From Polytrichum commune (lineage: Eukaryota; Streptophyta; Polytrichopsida; Polytrichales; Polytrichaceae): DNA of 60,000 bases. The stretch's first letter is position 1. Each line of letters opens with the position of its first letter. Shown here piece by piece: positions 9,421 through 22,007 of this stretch. The notes beneath the pieces are model-generated. The model made no database searches. It saw only the letters and a list, made by a program, of their open reading frames with translations, and was not told the DNA's origin. The translations under genes and the position numbers were made by a program. Location of the stretch: assembly GCA_950295325.1 (NCBI GenBank), contig OX485804.1, positions 5,892,001 to 5,952,000 on the forward strand, in the 5' to 3' direction.

Positions 9421-12040
9421 TATAGTGTCCATCCTCGAAAGGGGAGAGTAGTATTGTCCCAATGGCCCCTTGTTTGGTGGGCATCGGGTCATTGGCATTA
9501 TGAATGGACGCTTTATTCACGCCGGCCCCTTGCTCAAAAGGGACCGGAGTTTCTATCTATCTGCAACCTGCCGAGACGGCATGGGTCCAAATTAAATTGG
9601 TTTATAAATGCGTTAGAGTGGAGTCTGATTCTCAACAATTTCAAAGTGTCGAAAGGTCATTCCCACGCGGGACTGAACATGGCTGACACATGTCACCGGT
9701 CCAAAGTTCCAAAACGATCAGCCCATCAACAACGGCATGTTGAGCAAACGGTTCGAAGATGGCCTAGGACATTGATTCATATTCACACATGCAACATGAC
9801 GGGAGCGCATCTCGGGGGGTGCACTATACTAAACATGTACGAGTATACGTGAGTGCACAGGAGGGGTATTGATTTGGACCTTGCCGTATTACGTATACAT
9901 ATGGTATACATGTTATAATTTATAGTTACGTACATATATAGAAGGCCTTTAAAAAGTATACAATAATTGTACTTGTATGGTACTGTTACTATACTACATA
10001 TCATAAGTTTTCATATTGGATGAAATTAGGATTAACTAGGATTAACGATTTTCGTTAGCAACCTTATAGGGTAGTATGAACCATGTACAAGGTGTCAAGG
10101 TAATATCGGGGAAAGAGGCAGTATTAGGGTTTTGAAATTATTCGTTCAACTCAAAGTAACAAGGAGATTGGTTTATGTTGGTATAAAAAAGGGCTAACAA
10201 CAAGTGGACATATGATCTTACTGATCATTTGATGGTAGACTTAGAGACAATAATTGCATTGGCTATAATGACATATATTGGTGAATCAAATGTTTATGAG
10301 TTACATCCGGGAGATGAAAAAGTTTTCAACGACTTTGCTGATGAAAGCTAGGATATTTTGTTATACATATTATAGGGGTTGATTATTGTTCAAAAGTATA
10401 TTTGTATACTTATGTTAATGACTATATATGAATGGATATTTTTTGTGTATACATATTGTCACTTGTATATTTATTGTTGCAATTGTATGTGTATTACTTC
10501 ATTTCACAAAAAATAACTTGTATATAGGGGGTTTTTAGAGTATGCAGTGAACGCTCGTGATTCTAGGTTTTAATGATAGGTGCACCTCCTGAGGAGCGCA
10601 TGGGTCCAAATGAAGTTGGTTTACAAATAGACTAAAATGGAATATGGTCCTCAACAATTTCAGAGTTCTTCCAGAAGGTAATTTTTTGGATGTTGGAGCA
10701 TGGTTTAGTAAATCATGAATAGTTGGAACTTTTAACATCTCCAATTGAGAATCCCAACTCCCAATAATTTCACGTTCCTCATATGAAAAGAAAAACATGG
10801 CAATTTTATTTTGAACCCGGAAGCAGTAGCAAATAATGAACATGCTTCAAAAGTGGATATGGGTGGCTCTCCTTAAGGTATGTGGGTGTTATTTGGTTCC
10901 TTTTTCATGTTCCCCATCTTCTACTGCTCATGTTTACATACCAGAACTTGTGTGGCACTAGCAAATCTATGATGAACCGTTAGCATAAAATCACATTGAA
11001 AAATCAGACCTTCCTTGAGTTAGTTTTGATTATCGAAAGTGCATGTGTGATGATTCTTTGATTGAGTTACCTAGGCTCCTCCATTTGTGTTCACTATTGA
11101 GTCTAGAGTGGTTGATAAGTTTCAACGAGGTTCTCCATTTTTTTTTTAGCACATGTTTTTTTCATGTCCGTTCTTAGATCCGCACTTAACTACACATCAC
11201 TCAAATCTAGGTGTCCAATTAAGGAAAATGACCAAATTAGGCCCACATACCCTATGTAACCAAGATGCTACAACCTAGCATTGGCCCAGTCCTCAACCAC
11301 ATGATAGGACATTTTCTTACACAAAGCACAATCTCAAAAATTTAACCAACACATCAAGGGCAATAAGATATGCAGGTCTTAAACATACACTTTTCTCTCT
11401 GCACATACTTCTCGTAGGGTACAAAACACACAATTAGTTTGAAAAAATTAGCAAATCCAAATTGTGCATGTAACCACTTCCCTCATAATTTTTGGAGCTC
11501 CTATGAATATCTCAATCACGTTAAAGTGGAGATTCTATGATTTTTCAAATGGTTGTGTAGGTCCCTCCCCCCAATTATGATATCTATTGTGTCTATAATG
11601 GTTAACAATTTTTGAACACGTACTCCAATCAATTTTCAACACAATTCTTTTAAATGATTGTTCTTAGGTGCACAACCCAACCATGCACCACTCAAAGATA
11701 GATGTCCATTTAAGATCAGGCACCAAATCAGGCATATCTACCTTATGTCAAACCCTTCTTTTGTGCATTCACACATTTGATTGATACCTTTTCAACAAGG
11801 CACAATGACAAGAACCCCTAACTTATCCTTGTTTAATTAACTATTGTTGCTGAGGGGAGCAACTTCACTTACCTTCTACAGGAGGTGGGTGGTGAAACAC
11901 TTGGGCTTTTAAATCAACCTCCTCCTTTCGTGACTGTCATGGCCATTCAATGCTAAAATTAAAAAGCTAGAGAGCTTAATTTGACATGTCTTGGTCGGGG
12001 AGCCAGTTAATAATGCTCCTGTTCAGGTTGGATTGTTACA
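9421..12040. other. Repeat-bearing intergenic region downstream of the SLC4-type gene
   Basis: No supported gene. It contains the second copy of the 110-bp direct repeat (9695-9800), a pair of related segments at 9565-9650 and 10585-10680, an AT-rich stretch (9890-10020), a short open frame at 10187-10351, and two diverged copies of a dispersed repeat (11110-11260 and 11590-11750) also seen at 48905-49085 and, inverted, at 56843-57000. Confidence 0.5.
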
Positions 12041-12051
12041 AAACATTGGAG

Positions 12052-15000
12052 TTATTGTGGATCCAGCACGGATAAATGTTGAGGTGGAAATAAACGAGCC
12101 ACAACAATGTTCCGAATGGGTACCAGCGCTAAAATCAGCACCGGAAATGCCACCCCTGCCGTACAGAAACATAACCTCCATTACTCCAGAAAATCACACA
12201 CATATACAGCGGTTATTTGTCACCGCCAAAGAGGAAAAATATTGAACACCGCACAGGTACACCTCGACGAGGTACTTAAGAGTTCCAACAAAATTGCAAG
12301 GAAAAACGTACACCAGTAATCACAAAATGGAACAAACAAAAGGGATGGGCGCGTGGAATGTACCCCATTTACTTTCTTTTAGGCTCCAAAGAGCCCACAG
12401 GCAACCTAGTTGCAGGGCAGTGAACTTCTGCACTTCCGACTTTGGGACGTTCTTCGTGAAGTCGTGCTCTGGAGCTACATCCGGATGGTATAGCCATAAC
12501 TTCATCCTGAAATATTGCACAGATAATACAACATCATTACATTGCTCTCACAGTGCCTGACCAGAAGACTAAATTCAGCCTGGAAACTTATTTTTATATG
12601 CAGGATAGAGAGTAGTGGCAGATGGTATGACTACACTGTTTATGATATTTAGTGTCACTTACTATTTGGTATTACACGGTGCTATACCTTCTTACCACAG
12701 GATTCACATATTACAGATAAGTATATAGTGTTAACAAACTTCACTTAGTAAAAGCTAACAATTCAAGTAGAATGTTATTGCACAATGTAACTCCAAAAAG
12801 CAAGTGACTATAAATACCATAATACAATAAACAACTGGTGAGGATGATGTGGATTCCCAAAGATTTTATGCTGAAGTTTTCAGTTTTAACCCAAAAATAT
12901 TGACCTCCAATATGCCACAACAATTGGACGTGCAAAATCATGAGACACTTATTCTACTGAAGGAGTTGGAGGCTTGAAGTTAACATACCTTTCTACAAAC
13001 TGGTTCCCGTTTATGATGCTCAAAGACATAAACACAAAGAGACCGCTCGTGACCTGGATTTGCATCCCCAATTCAGAAGTTAGCTGCATGCTTCAAGTCA
13101 AGACAGCAAGCAATGCCCACAGAAATATTAGAATGAGTTACAAAAAAGACGAGATCATAAACCTTAACACTTGGTACTTCATTATTATCTTACAAAAATA
13201 GCTTTTGACAAGAGAGAGGAGGAAGAAGACAAACAAAACAAAACATAAACAAAACATGATTATCACTGAACTGGATAGGGAGCACAAACTTTCTTACCGG
13301 CAGGGGAACTAGCCGGAGGGTGGACCAGAATGCCAAAGATGCCGCCACACCCATCTGTATTTCAGTTGCTTTCAGTTATCTCTCAGATTTGCAAACCTCG
13401 TGGGCAGTCAATTTATATTCAAAGATACATGTAAGTAGCTCATCTCCACCTAACTTTTTGGATTGCACATGCCTATAAGATCAACTGGAACACCCATCTT
13501 GTAGATGATGCTGTAAATGGAGACCATGCTCTTTGATTATTACTATCCACTTTAAGAATGCAAAAGTTTCATCTCACAAAGCTTTTGTTTAAAAGGGCTC
13601 GAATTTCAATTTGGGTACGTGCTGATTAAGATGGGTATATGTGGACAAGGCACCCTAAGTATTTGCAAAAAGATTGTAAGGGTTTGAGTGCCACAAATCA
13701 TGTATGAAGGAATCGAAATGCTATTTTTGGATTAAATTAAAAAAAACAAGTAATGGAACCCCTCCAGATAGTACAAACCCTTGAAGAATGGTAGAGACGT
13801 CATGACATCAAAGAAAAGGGAAGACAGGATTAATAAAGGTAGAGGATTACAGATATCATAACTCCTGTCAACCGATTTTCCAGTATGCGCGTGGTCTTCA
13901 CTTCTTTCTTGGTATCATTATCTCCACTGTCCATCAGAAGATCGAGTTAATTTACATTGATACAACATAAAAAAACTCTCAGGTAGACAAGACAAATTGA
14001 AACTGGTCCAGGGGGCACACTTCTCCCTATTACTTTTTACTTTGTGATGGACTTGAAAACAAGGAGCATTGGGTACAAGAGCAACATACGTTATTGAAGT
14101 TCCATTGAAACTTTACTTGCTGAGTCAAAATGATTCACAGTCAACCTACCATTTACTCAAAAGAGGAGGTTAAGTTAGTGGAAGAGCAGGAGTACCTAGT
14201 ATTAATTTGTGTTTCCGGAACAATCAAACTTCGCACATGGTTCAAGGAGGGTACAGCAGAGGCCACCATCCAGGGCAATCCAAACAATGACATGAGTCCC
14301 GTAATTACTGCCAGAACATCAGCACGATAACACGATGAAATTTGTTGGAACACGATGAAATTTGTTCACGAGGAAATGCACAACAGATAATATTATACTA
14401 CTACTATAACAATCAAATAGAAAATACTGCTGGTTCCATAGCTGCTACTGTAAAATCACCTCACGCAGAGATCCCTCGTGACACTTCCAAATAATCACAA
14501 GAATGATCTGTTGAATTTTATTTACCTCCAACAACAGCCAGATCAAGGTTGTACCCTTCTGTTTTCTGCAAGGGAGGAGATTTGAAGTTGTTGACGAGTC
14601 GACCAGTCATATTCTGAACATTTACATAAGCTATTTATGTAAGTTGTATTGTTTAGACTGGAACATACCCTACTTGTGGGTGTCATTAGGCATGTATAAA
14701 TTATTTCTGGACAAAAAGTGCCACATGTCATCATCTCTGTAGTTGAATATACTAAAGATGATGAGGAAATTGATTTAGACAGACCTGCCCAATCAGACCC
14801 AAACGTGCAGTAACTTAGAGGGAATCAGCAATTAGGAGGGGAAAAAATGCACACGAACTATGTGAATCAGGATTTTGTTCTAGATGTCCCAGTTACTGAT
14901 GGATTACCTGATCAAGAAATATCAGCAAAGCAACAAATACTGCAGGTACGGCAGACGCAAATATTGCCCATGGGGGAATACTGAACAAGGGCACAAGCCA

Positions 15001-18000
15001 AGGACGGCCCCCAGTTGTTGCAAGTGTTGTAGCGGCAGGCATCGCAGGTAGAGGTATGTTTGGAAAGAAACGTATAGGCACCATAGACATGATACAAATA
15101 GCTAGAGGTGGCCCAAAATCGGCAAGTAGACCACCAACTGGGCGCAGCAGTAATCGTGATGCCCGAAACTGTAGTCCATTGCAAAATCTGATAGGTTTAG
15201 TTCCAATGTTGGACCAGCATTTAGGTGAATGCATGGTATCAATACACGATATTAAGGGGTTGTTTACATCATGGACCATGAACTTCTGATACCATGTCAG
15301 ATGGTATTTTTCCATGGTCAAACTTCGTGGTCTGATTTCTAAAAAATGCAATTTTATAGCCTTTGGGCCCTTGACTAGGTGTTAACCAAACGTGGACCAA
15401 GAGAAGTGATCGTGTACCAAAAAGTGGATGTGCTGAATTTTTTGATATATCTACAAGGGCAGTTTTGGGAATTTTCTTGTTCCCTTCTTTCCTCATAACT
15501 ATAGAAACGTTTGGCAAGCATAAACTTTAAAATAATAATAATTAAGAAAACAAAAAAAACCACAAAAAAGGCATTTCTCTACCATAGTCCCTTGACATGT
15601 GCAATGAGAGAACCTCTTTTGCAAGGAAAATCTATTGGACCGTGACAATGGATAATGTAGGCCTTAACATAGGCCTTTTGGGGACCTCAAGATCCATGGT
15701 CACTCTCACATTTTTTTTCTTAATGTAAATCAAAGTGGTCATGGGACGAGTTCAATGGCCAATCACATATTTTAAAGGAGCAAGGGACGACTTCATGGTC
15801 CATGATGTAAACAACCCTTAATAATGGTACCAAAAGTACCTACCCAACCGGTATCAAATTTGTAATACCAGGCAAATGACAATACTTGGTGGGGATCATA
15901 TGATTATATGATAATCATTGTATATCGAAGTCATTATATGGGTCAACACCATCCTAATACCATAGAGATACTAGGATGATTTTGAACTGGGTATGAAGGT
16001 TTCTGCATGATATATCAAAAACAGCAATATCCTCAAACACCAGTACCCTACCAGTATTTTTTTGAAGTCCAAAATCCTCAATATATATACCAGAGTGGTA
16101 TTGGAAAAAAAAAAGTTATACCAGGCCAACACTGGATAGTTCCTGTGAGATCTTCTAAGCACAGTACTACCCAGTTGCTAAAGACCTGAATCTCAGATAT
16201 AATATCAGGTTGATTTAAGTGCTTGAAGATTGTGAAATTCAAATTATAGTATTTCGTCCTAACTCCTGTTCTTTCCTACATGATAGTCGACTTCTGCATA
16301 TTTGAGATAATCTTGTCACCTAAACTGGTTTTGCTCAAGCAAGTTGCTCAATAGAAACATCAAACATATCAACATGTAAGCAGAGGCAAACAAACTCACA
16401 ATAAGCATAATAGAAAGGAGATAGATTTTAATGAGGTGAAAGTTTAGCAACCTGGGTGAAGATTTTGGCAACGGTGTAGGTTCCTGCGGCCAGAAGAAAC
16501 GACAACAGGGCAGACTCTATAGGATATGGGCTTGCAGGTTTATAAAGATGTGCAACTCCCTGTAAACAATCAGTTGTGAGTCTTCATAGTAACAAGCACA
16601 GCTAACTATTTCTCAGAAAAAAATAATAAACAAACAAGAACTGACTTAGGTCAATAAATACTGGAAGTCACATACCTTGTAAGCTTCACACATGAACCCG
16701 AACGAAATGAATGTTGTAAAAGTCTCGTCGACAAATCGAGTCAAGTACTTGACTAGCTGGGCACATGCATGGCAAAACAAAAACATGCTCAATATTCTCT
16801 GTGCCGTCATGATAGGAAATGACAATGCAAACATATATCAGCAAAATGTTTTCGAGTGTTTACTTGAAAAAATAACACATTCTCACCTCTGTGCTGGCCT
16901 CCATAGCCGCCAGGACAAGGAGGAACAAGCATGACCAGATGCCAACCCATCCATACACAGGAAGAAATGGCACCATGGCCTGGGTAGTTACCTGCAAACA
17001 AAAACATAAAACATTCATTATAGTTCCACAAGCTTCAATCCCATATTTGGTCTCCTATGAGCAACATTATGAACAGAAAAGAAGAATTCAGAAACCAATT
17101 AAATTAAGGGCATGTATTTTTTACCCTGTAAAGGGCGCCAGTGATGACGACCATGAAACCGGTGGGGCCGAGTAAAATAAGTGGTTGCCCTGCCAGTAAA
17201 GTGTAAATCATCCCTGAAACTGCATAGACAGAGTTGTTCAGTCCCTCTTTACAAGATACAAAAATCTCAACATGGACTTGGTATTGTCCTTCCACCAGGT
17301 AACCAGAAAACATTTCACAGGCCATGAGCTCTTTGTGCTCACTATATGCATCATTATTCCTAATGGCCTGTAAAGTCAACTAGAGCAGGGGAAAATAAGC
17401 CTAAGATCATTACTTTTAGGACAATTTTGGTTCCTACATATGATATCATGGACATTACTCTTTTGTGGGGTCAAAAGGAGATGAATAGGAAAGAAGCTCC
17501 GACTCATTTATGCAATATAAAGTGGAAGGTGTACCTGCACAGCTCAGGATGGTCTCCAAGAGTCCCATATTGTGCGCTGTGAGGCGTGCAACCATCCTTT
17601 ACAAAAACACAAGAACGTTAGCTGATTATACACCACAATATACACAATGTAATTTGAAAATTTATTGTATGCATAAGCATCAACGCAGCCTATCCTGCAA
17701 TCCAAGAATTCCTCTTTCTCTCTCAGTGCATTTAAGAATTTCTGGAGTTGTATTAAATCACTTCCAAGTTTCTACAATTGATATAATCCAGTTCTACATG
17801 ACATGAAGCTCCCAATTGTGTGAAGTTGGTCGACAAGATAGATTAACTGCCAATTCTCGACTTTAACTACCAAGTACAGAGTTCGAATCAAATTCTGAAT
17901 TGGCCTTGGATTCTGAAATTGGCAATTTCAGAATTGGAATTGAATTCTGAGAAAAACGATGTAGGTTGGCAACGCAATGCTGATCTATGTCAGCATGGAA

Positions 18001-21000
18001 CATGTTGTTCCGTTGCAACAAGATCCTTCTCACTTTCTCTTTCACTATGAGTATATGCAAGGATTCAAGACTTCATTTTATGTAGATTGGATCATAACAA
18101 TCGTAGGAACTTAGGGGTTATTTAAAACAACCAGGACTTCTTGAATATACCAATTCTGAAAGAGAAAGTGAGGATGATCTTGTTGCAACGGATCAACATG
18201 TGACATTCTGACATAGACTACCATTGCCTTACAACCATCAATGAAATCTCAAAATTCAAGTCCCATTCTGAAATTGGTCTGAACTCTGAGGTTGTAGCTC
18301 TTACCAATTTCACAATGCAGAAATTGACGTGGCATCTGAAACTTCGATGTATGTTGCAAAACAATGCGCCTATGTCAGAATGTAACATGTTGTTCTGTTG
18401 CAACAAGATCATCCTCACTTCCTCTTTTGCTATGAGTATGTTCAAGAATTCCTGGCATTAAACAACCCCCAAGTTCCTACAATTTTCCTAATCCAGTTCT
18501 ATTTGAAATTGAAGCAACCAATTGTGTGAAGTGGTCAAGAAGATAAACTTCACTGCCAGTTCTCGAATTTAACTACCAGTTTCAGAAGTCAAGTCCAATT
18601 CTGAAGTCGATTTGAATTCTAAAACTGTAGCTGTTACCAATTTCAGAATCCAAGTCCAATACAGATATCGATTTGAATTCTGAGAATCTCCCTGTATGTT
18701 GGAAGACAATCCTAGTCTATGTCAGAGTTTGACATGTTGTTCCGTTGCAACAAGATCATCCTCACTTTTCATTTCTACAATCTGGTTAGCAGGAGCTTAT
18801 ACAAAGGGTTGCCTCGCACAACTTGAGCTAAAGTTCAAGCTTGCAAGTTTGGTGAGCCAAGGTGGAAGGCTTTGGCCCTTACATGTGCCTAAGATTTGTC
18901 TCAAGGTTGGCCCCCGCTTATTTTGGATCGATTTTCAATTTCAAGCCGGAACTTGAAGTTGTAGTCGTGTTAAGTCCGATGAGTACATACAAGTTCAAAT
19001 TTCGGCTTGAACTTGAAAATCAATCCGAAATAAGAAGGAACCAAACTCCACAATCTTAGGCACACATAAAGACTCAAACTCTTATACCTTGACCCACCGA
19101 CCTTGCAAGCTTGAGCTAGATCTCAAGCTCTGCGTGGCTAGCCCTACAATCTGGTCAACAGGAGCTTATACGATTTGTTTAAACTGGGATAGAAATGGCA
19201 CTGACCCCCCAAAGGCAAAACAAGGAGCAAGTGATGAAAAGGTCATGTAAAGGATGGCGGAAGCAGCTTTCGGATGTAGTCCATCCGTGAAGTCACTGGC
19301 ATAATGTGGAAACCTCCGTTGAATATCCTTGATGATGCCATTTCCAACACCGTGTGGCTGAATATTCTCTGCTTCACAATAACCTTCAAATGCACCACCT
19401 GCACTTGTGGATGCCAAGCATTTCACTAGCCTACGATGTCTCAATTGGCCAAGAATGTCTGCCCTCAAGGCCCAACTTGACCTTATTGCTCCAGCTTCTC
19501 CCTTCCATATAACATCTTCATCAAAATGGGCAGACTGCCCCAAGCTCTTAGTAAAATTGCTGGATCCTTTGCTATGAGCATTTATAGTCCTTCTGCACCG
19601 CCATTCAAGTGACTGTTGTCTGTGAAGGGTAGAAAAGCCTTGTATGGGTTTTGAAAAAGAAGAAGAATTTTGCTGAGTGGCGGTGAAAGAGTCCAAAAGC
19701 CCCTTTGTTCCATTTTGTAAGATTTTCTGCACACAGCATTTAAACCACTGTGAGATCCTATCATCGTCTCTAAATTGCAATCCAATACACCGACGTAGAT
19801 GAGGACATGTCAATATGGAAAGCCAAGAGTATTCAGTAGCTAGCGTGGAATTCTAATACAAGTTGCTAGAATCTGCAAAAATTCAGCAACCCAGGAGAAG
19901 AGCTCTAGCACCAATTCACATTGCTCTGGGTTGCATGAATTTAAGATGTTATTTCTGGAGTTGATTGGCCTGTTAAACCTGGGATGATGTGTGGAGGAGC
20001 AGAGGCATTTTGACATCCTCATAGATTTTCATGCTCAGATGTCCAACCTACCCGTGACTGCAATTTCTCGGTAGTCCAGTGAAAATTGTACAACAACAGC
20101 AACATCATGGAAGCTATGGCACTCCGTGAAGCATGTATGATACAACACTCCCTAAAAGCCTCACTCCGAGAGAAAAACAGAAAACAGATGGGGTACGAGA
20201 TGTTGACCAGAAAAAAGACACCGTCAGTGTACCTCCATAGCCTACCATCAGCGGATCCTTGCTAGAATCAGAAACCCAGCACAGAGCTCTAGCACCAGCT
20301 CATTGCTTCGGTTGAATTTTGGTACTGGTCTTAAATCACCCTGTTAACCTCGGGGTGATGTGTGGAGGAGCTCAGGCATTTTGATATCCTTCTCGATTCA
20401 TGCTCAGATGTCCTACCGACCCGTAACTGCAACTTCTCGGTTGTCCAGTGAAATTTGTACACGGGACAACATCATGGGAAGGTGTTGCACGCCATGAAGC
20501 ATGTACAATACAACTCTCCATGAATATTCACTCCGAAGGAAAAACAGAAAACAGATGGTGTACGAGAGGTTGACAAAGAAAGACACTGTTGCTAGAATCT
20601 GCAAAATGTCAGCAATCCAGGACATCAATTTCACATTGCTTCGGGTTGAATGAATTGGTGATAGTATTACTGGAGTTGATTGTTACGACCACCATACTGG
20701 TATTGAGATGGCCTGTTAAACTTGGAGTAAGGTGTGGAGGAGCTGAGACATCATGGTATCCTCGTGAATACACAATCTCAGATGTCCTACCTCATCTTTA
20801 TTGTACATAGGACCACAACAACATGGAAGCTGTTGCACTCCACACGAAGCATGTACAATACAAATTCCCCTCGAATTTCATTCCAAAGGGGCAAAATAGG
20901 AAACAGATGGGCTACGAGAGGTTGACCAAAAAAAAATACACCCGTCAGCGTACCTCCATAGCGCACCACCATGGAATCCTAATATAAAGTTGCTAAAATC

Positions 21001-21277
21001 TGCAAAATTTCAGCAACCCAGCAGAGCTGTAGCACACTGAAGTCGGGGTGATGTGTGGGAGGAGGTTAGGAATTCCGACAACCTTGCACATTTTCATGCT
21101 CAGATGTCCTACCCGGTTGCCATTATACGTAGGACAACAACAAGATGGAAGCTGTTGCACTCCATGAAGGATGTAAGACAACACACCTCTCCCTGGGAAT
21201 TCATTTCGAAGGGGAAACTAACAAACAGATGGGGTACGAGAGGTTGACAAAGAAAGACATCGTAAGCGTACCTCCAT
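12052..21277 (-). CDS. SLC4/HCO3-transporter-family anion transporter, not BOR-type (15 coding exons)
   Basis: Minus-strand exons: 21277-21272 (tentative ATG GAG), 19726-19206, 17596-17535, 17219-17125, 16991-16887, 16756-16676, 16559-16452, 15168-14908, 14613-14526, 14307-14196, 13926-13851, 13354-13298, 13053-12989, 12506-12373 and 12155-12052. All are GT-AG and every phase joins, giving about 624 residues. Family landmarks: the TM1 region ending CFAFGG (about 170-176), GQPLILLGPTG (about 207-217), SRLLLRPVGGLLADFGPP (about 330-347), FLDQ joined across a splice to NMTGRLVNN (410-422), GYNLDLAVVG, SLFGLPW and NHVRSL, ENRLTG, NGNQFVER, and a C-terminus ending VLDPQ. SLC4 proteins move bicarbonate, borate or other anions across membranes. 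Plant BOR proteins, as I recall them, carry an F-D-H motif where this has L-D-Q-N. The first 150 residues are Ser/Thr/Arg-rich and could hold a plastid transit peptide. The start codon and the exact start of exon 2 are the weak points; the transporter core is secure. Confidence 0.88.
12631..12829. mobile_element. MITE family C, copy 1, in an SLC4-gene intron
   Basis: Ends are related inverted repeats: left CTACACTGTTTATGATATTT then AGTGTCACTTACTATTTGG, right the reverse complement (CCAAAAAGCAAGTGACTATAAATACC). Sisters are at 35213-35432 and 37701-37926. No coding capacity. Confidence 0.7.
15256..15817. mobile_element. MITE family B, copy 1, in an SLC4-gene intron
   Basis: Inverted terminal repeats: left GGGGTTGTTTACATCATGG followed by ACCATGAA, right the reverse complement ending GTAAACAACCC. 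TAA/TTA flanks (15253-15255 and 15818-15820) suit a Harbinger-like element. It lies between the exons at 14908-15168 and 16452-16559 and leaves both splice sites intact. Confidence 0.8.
17813..18775. repeat. Repeats in direct and inverted orientation within an SLC4-gene intron
   Basis: A block containing TGTTGTTCCGTTGCAACAAG and ATCATCCTCACTT occurs near 17985, 18371 and 18718 in direct orientation, and inverted near 18157-18225. Companion phrases (CCAATTCTGAA, AACTACCA) recur as well. Confidence 0.75.
18775..19171. mobile_element. Foldback element with ~150-bp arms and flanking 28-bp direct repeats
   Basis: The left arm (about 18811-18962) and right arm (about 18985-19139) are diverged reverse complements with a spacer of about 20 bp. 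Matched pieces include GTGCCTAAGATT against AATCTTAGGCAC. Direct repeats beginning CTACAATCTGGT and ending AGGAGCTTATAC flank it at 18775-18802 and 19144-19171. Confidence 0.75.
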
Positions 21278-21290
21278 AGTGCGCGAATGA
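19861..21290. repeat. Four tandem ~300-400 bp repeats in the first intron of the SLC4-type gene
   Basis: Units begin near 19861, 20260, 20588 and 20989 with (GT)TGCTAGAATC. They share TCATGCTCAGATGTCC, CTCCATGAAGCATGTA and ACAGATGGGGTACGAGAGG. Three of the four ends read GCGTACCTCCATAG or close variants. On the minus strand this is the tentative first-exon edge, CTATGGAG followed by GTAC. Confidence 0.85.
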
Positions 21291-22000
21291 GACTAGAACT
21301 CAAATTTCTTCCTCTCTGTAATCACAGAATGCCACACATTATCTTGTTGATGACGCCATAGCTGGAGTTGCAAGCCCTCCTCCAATGACACCTCTATGGC
21401 GATCACTCCTTCCCAACTCTGCCAATGCACTTCACCCACATAAACATTCTGGAGATCACTGCATCTCAAAATCTTCAAAAATCCCACTCACACGCTGAAT
21501 AGCACTCAAAAATAAAGCTCCAAGACTCCCATAACCACTCCACTCCACTCCACTCCAATCCAACCTCCTTCCCCCGGCTCAAGCGTTCCTACTCTGAGCT
21601 CCCAATCCTACAAAACTCATCGCAATTTTCATATTTCACACGTATTATTCAGTGAAATCTTGAAATTTTCACTTCCAGCTATCAAATGGCAGAATACATG
21701 GGAAGCATTCGAGTTCGGATGATGGTGGCGCTCAAACCGTCGCTGGTTCGGCTGGCAGGGGAGGGATGACGGGAAGTGACGGGAAGTGAAGGGAATTGAC
21801 GGGTGAGTTTTATCTTCGTATTTGTAGATATGAGAAATGTTCGGAGAGCGAGGATATCGGGTGGCGGGGCCCGCTTGCTTCAGAGGCTCGTCGCGTCCCA
21901 GCTGAAACCTAAGTTCGTTGACCTCTCTCCCTATAGGGCTCTCCCATTAGCCTTTTCGGCTTCCCGGACTTTAAAATCAATTTCATTGGGCCCTTCTTAG
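21278..22000. other. Probable 5' UTR and promoter region of the SLC4-type gene
   Basis: The minus-strand sequence upstream of the tentative ATG at 21277 includes an open stretch (21293-21487) without an ATG start, a CCACT-rich run (21537-21560) and a G-rich direct repeat near 21765-21800. No TATA box is obvious. Confidence 0.35.
21949..21993. repeat. Short dispersed motif, copy 2 of 4
   Basis: The phrase CTTTTCGGCTTCCCGG followed by ACTTTAAAATCA recurs with few changes at 1977-2030, 28561-28600 and 39262-39303. The origin is unknown; it may be the end of an undefined transposon. Confidence 0.7.
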
Positions 22001-22007
22001 GACATCT

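Noticed and set aside
19582-19785. Alternative 67-aa frame with an ATG inside the SLC4 exon 2 region
   Set aside because: It stops before the transporter core and is out of frame with TM1, whereas the overlapping frame runs on through TM1 to the exon 2 donor.
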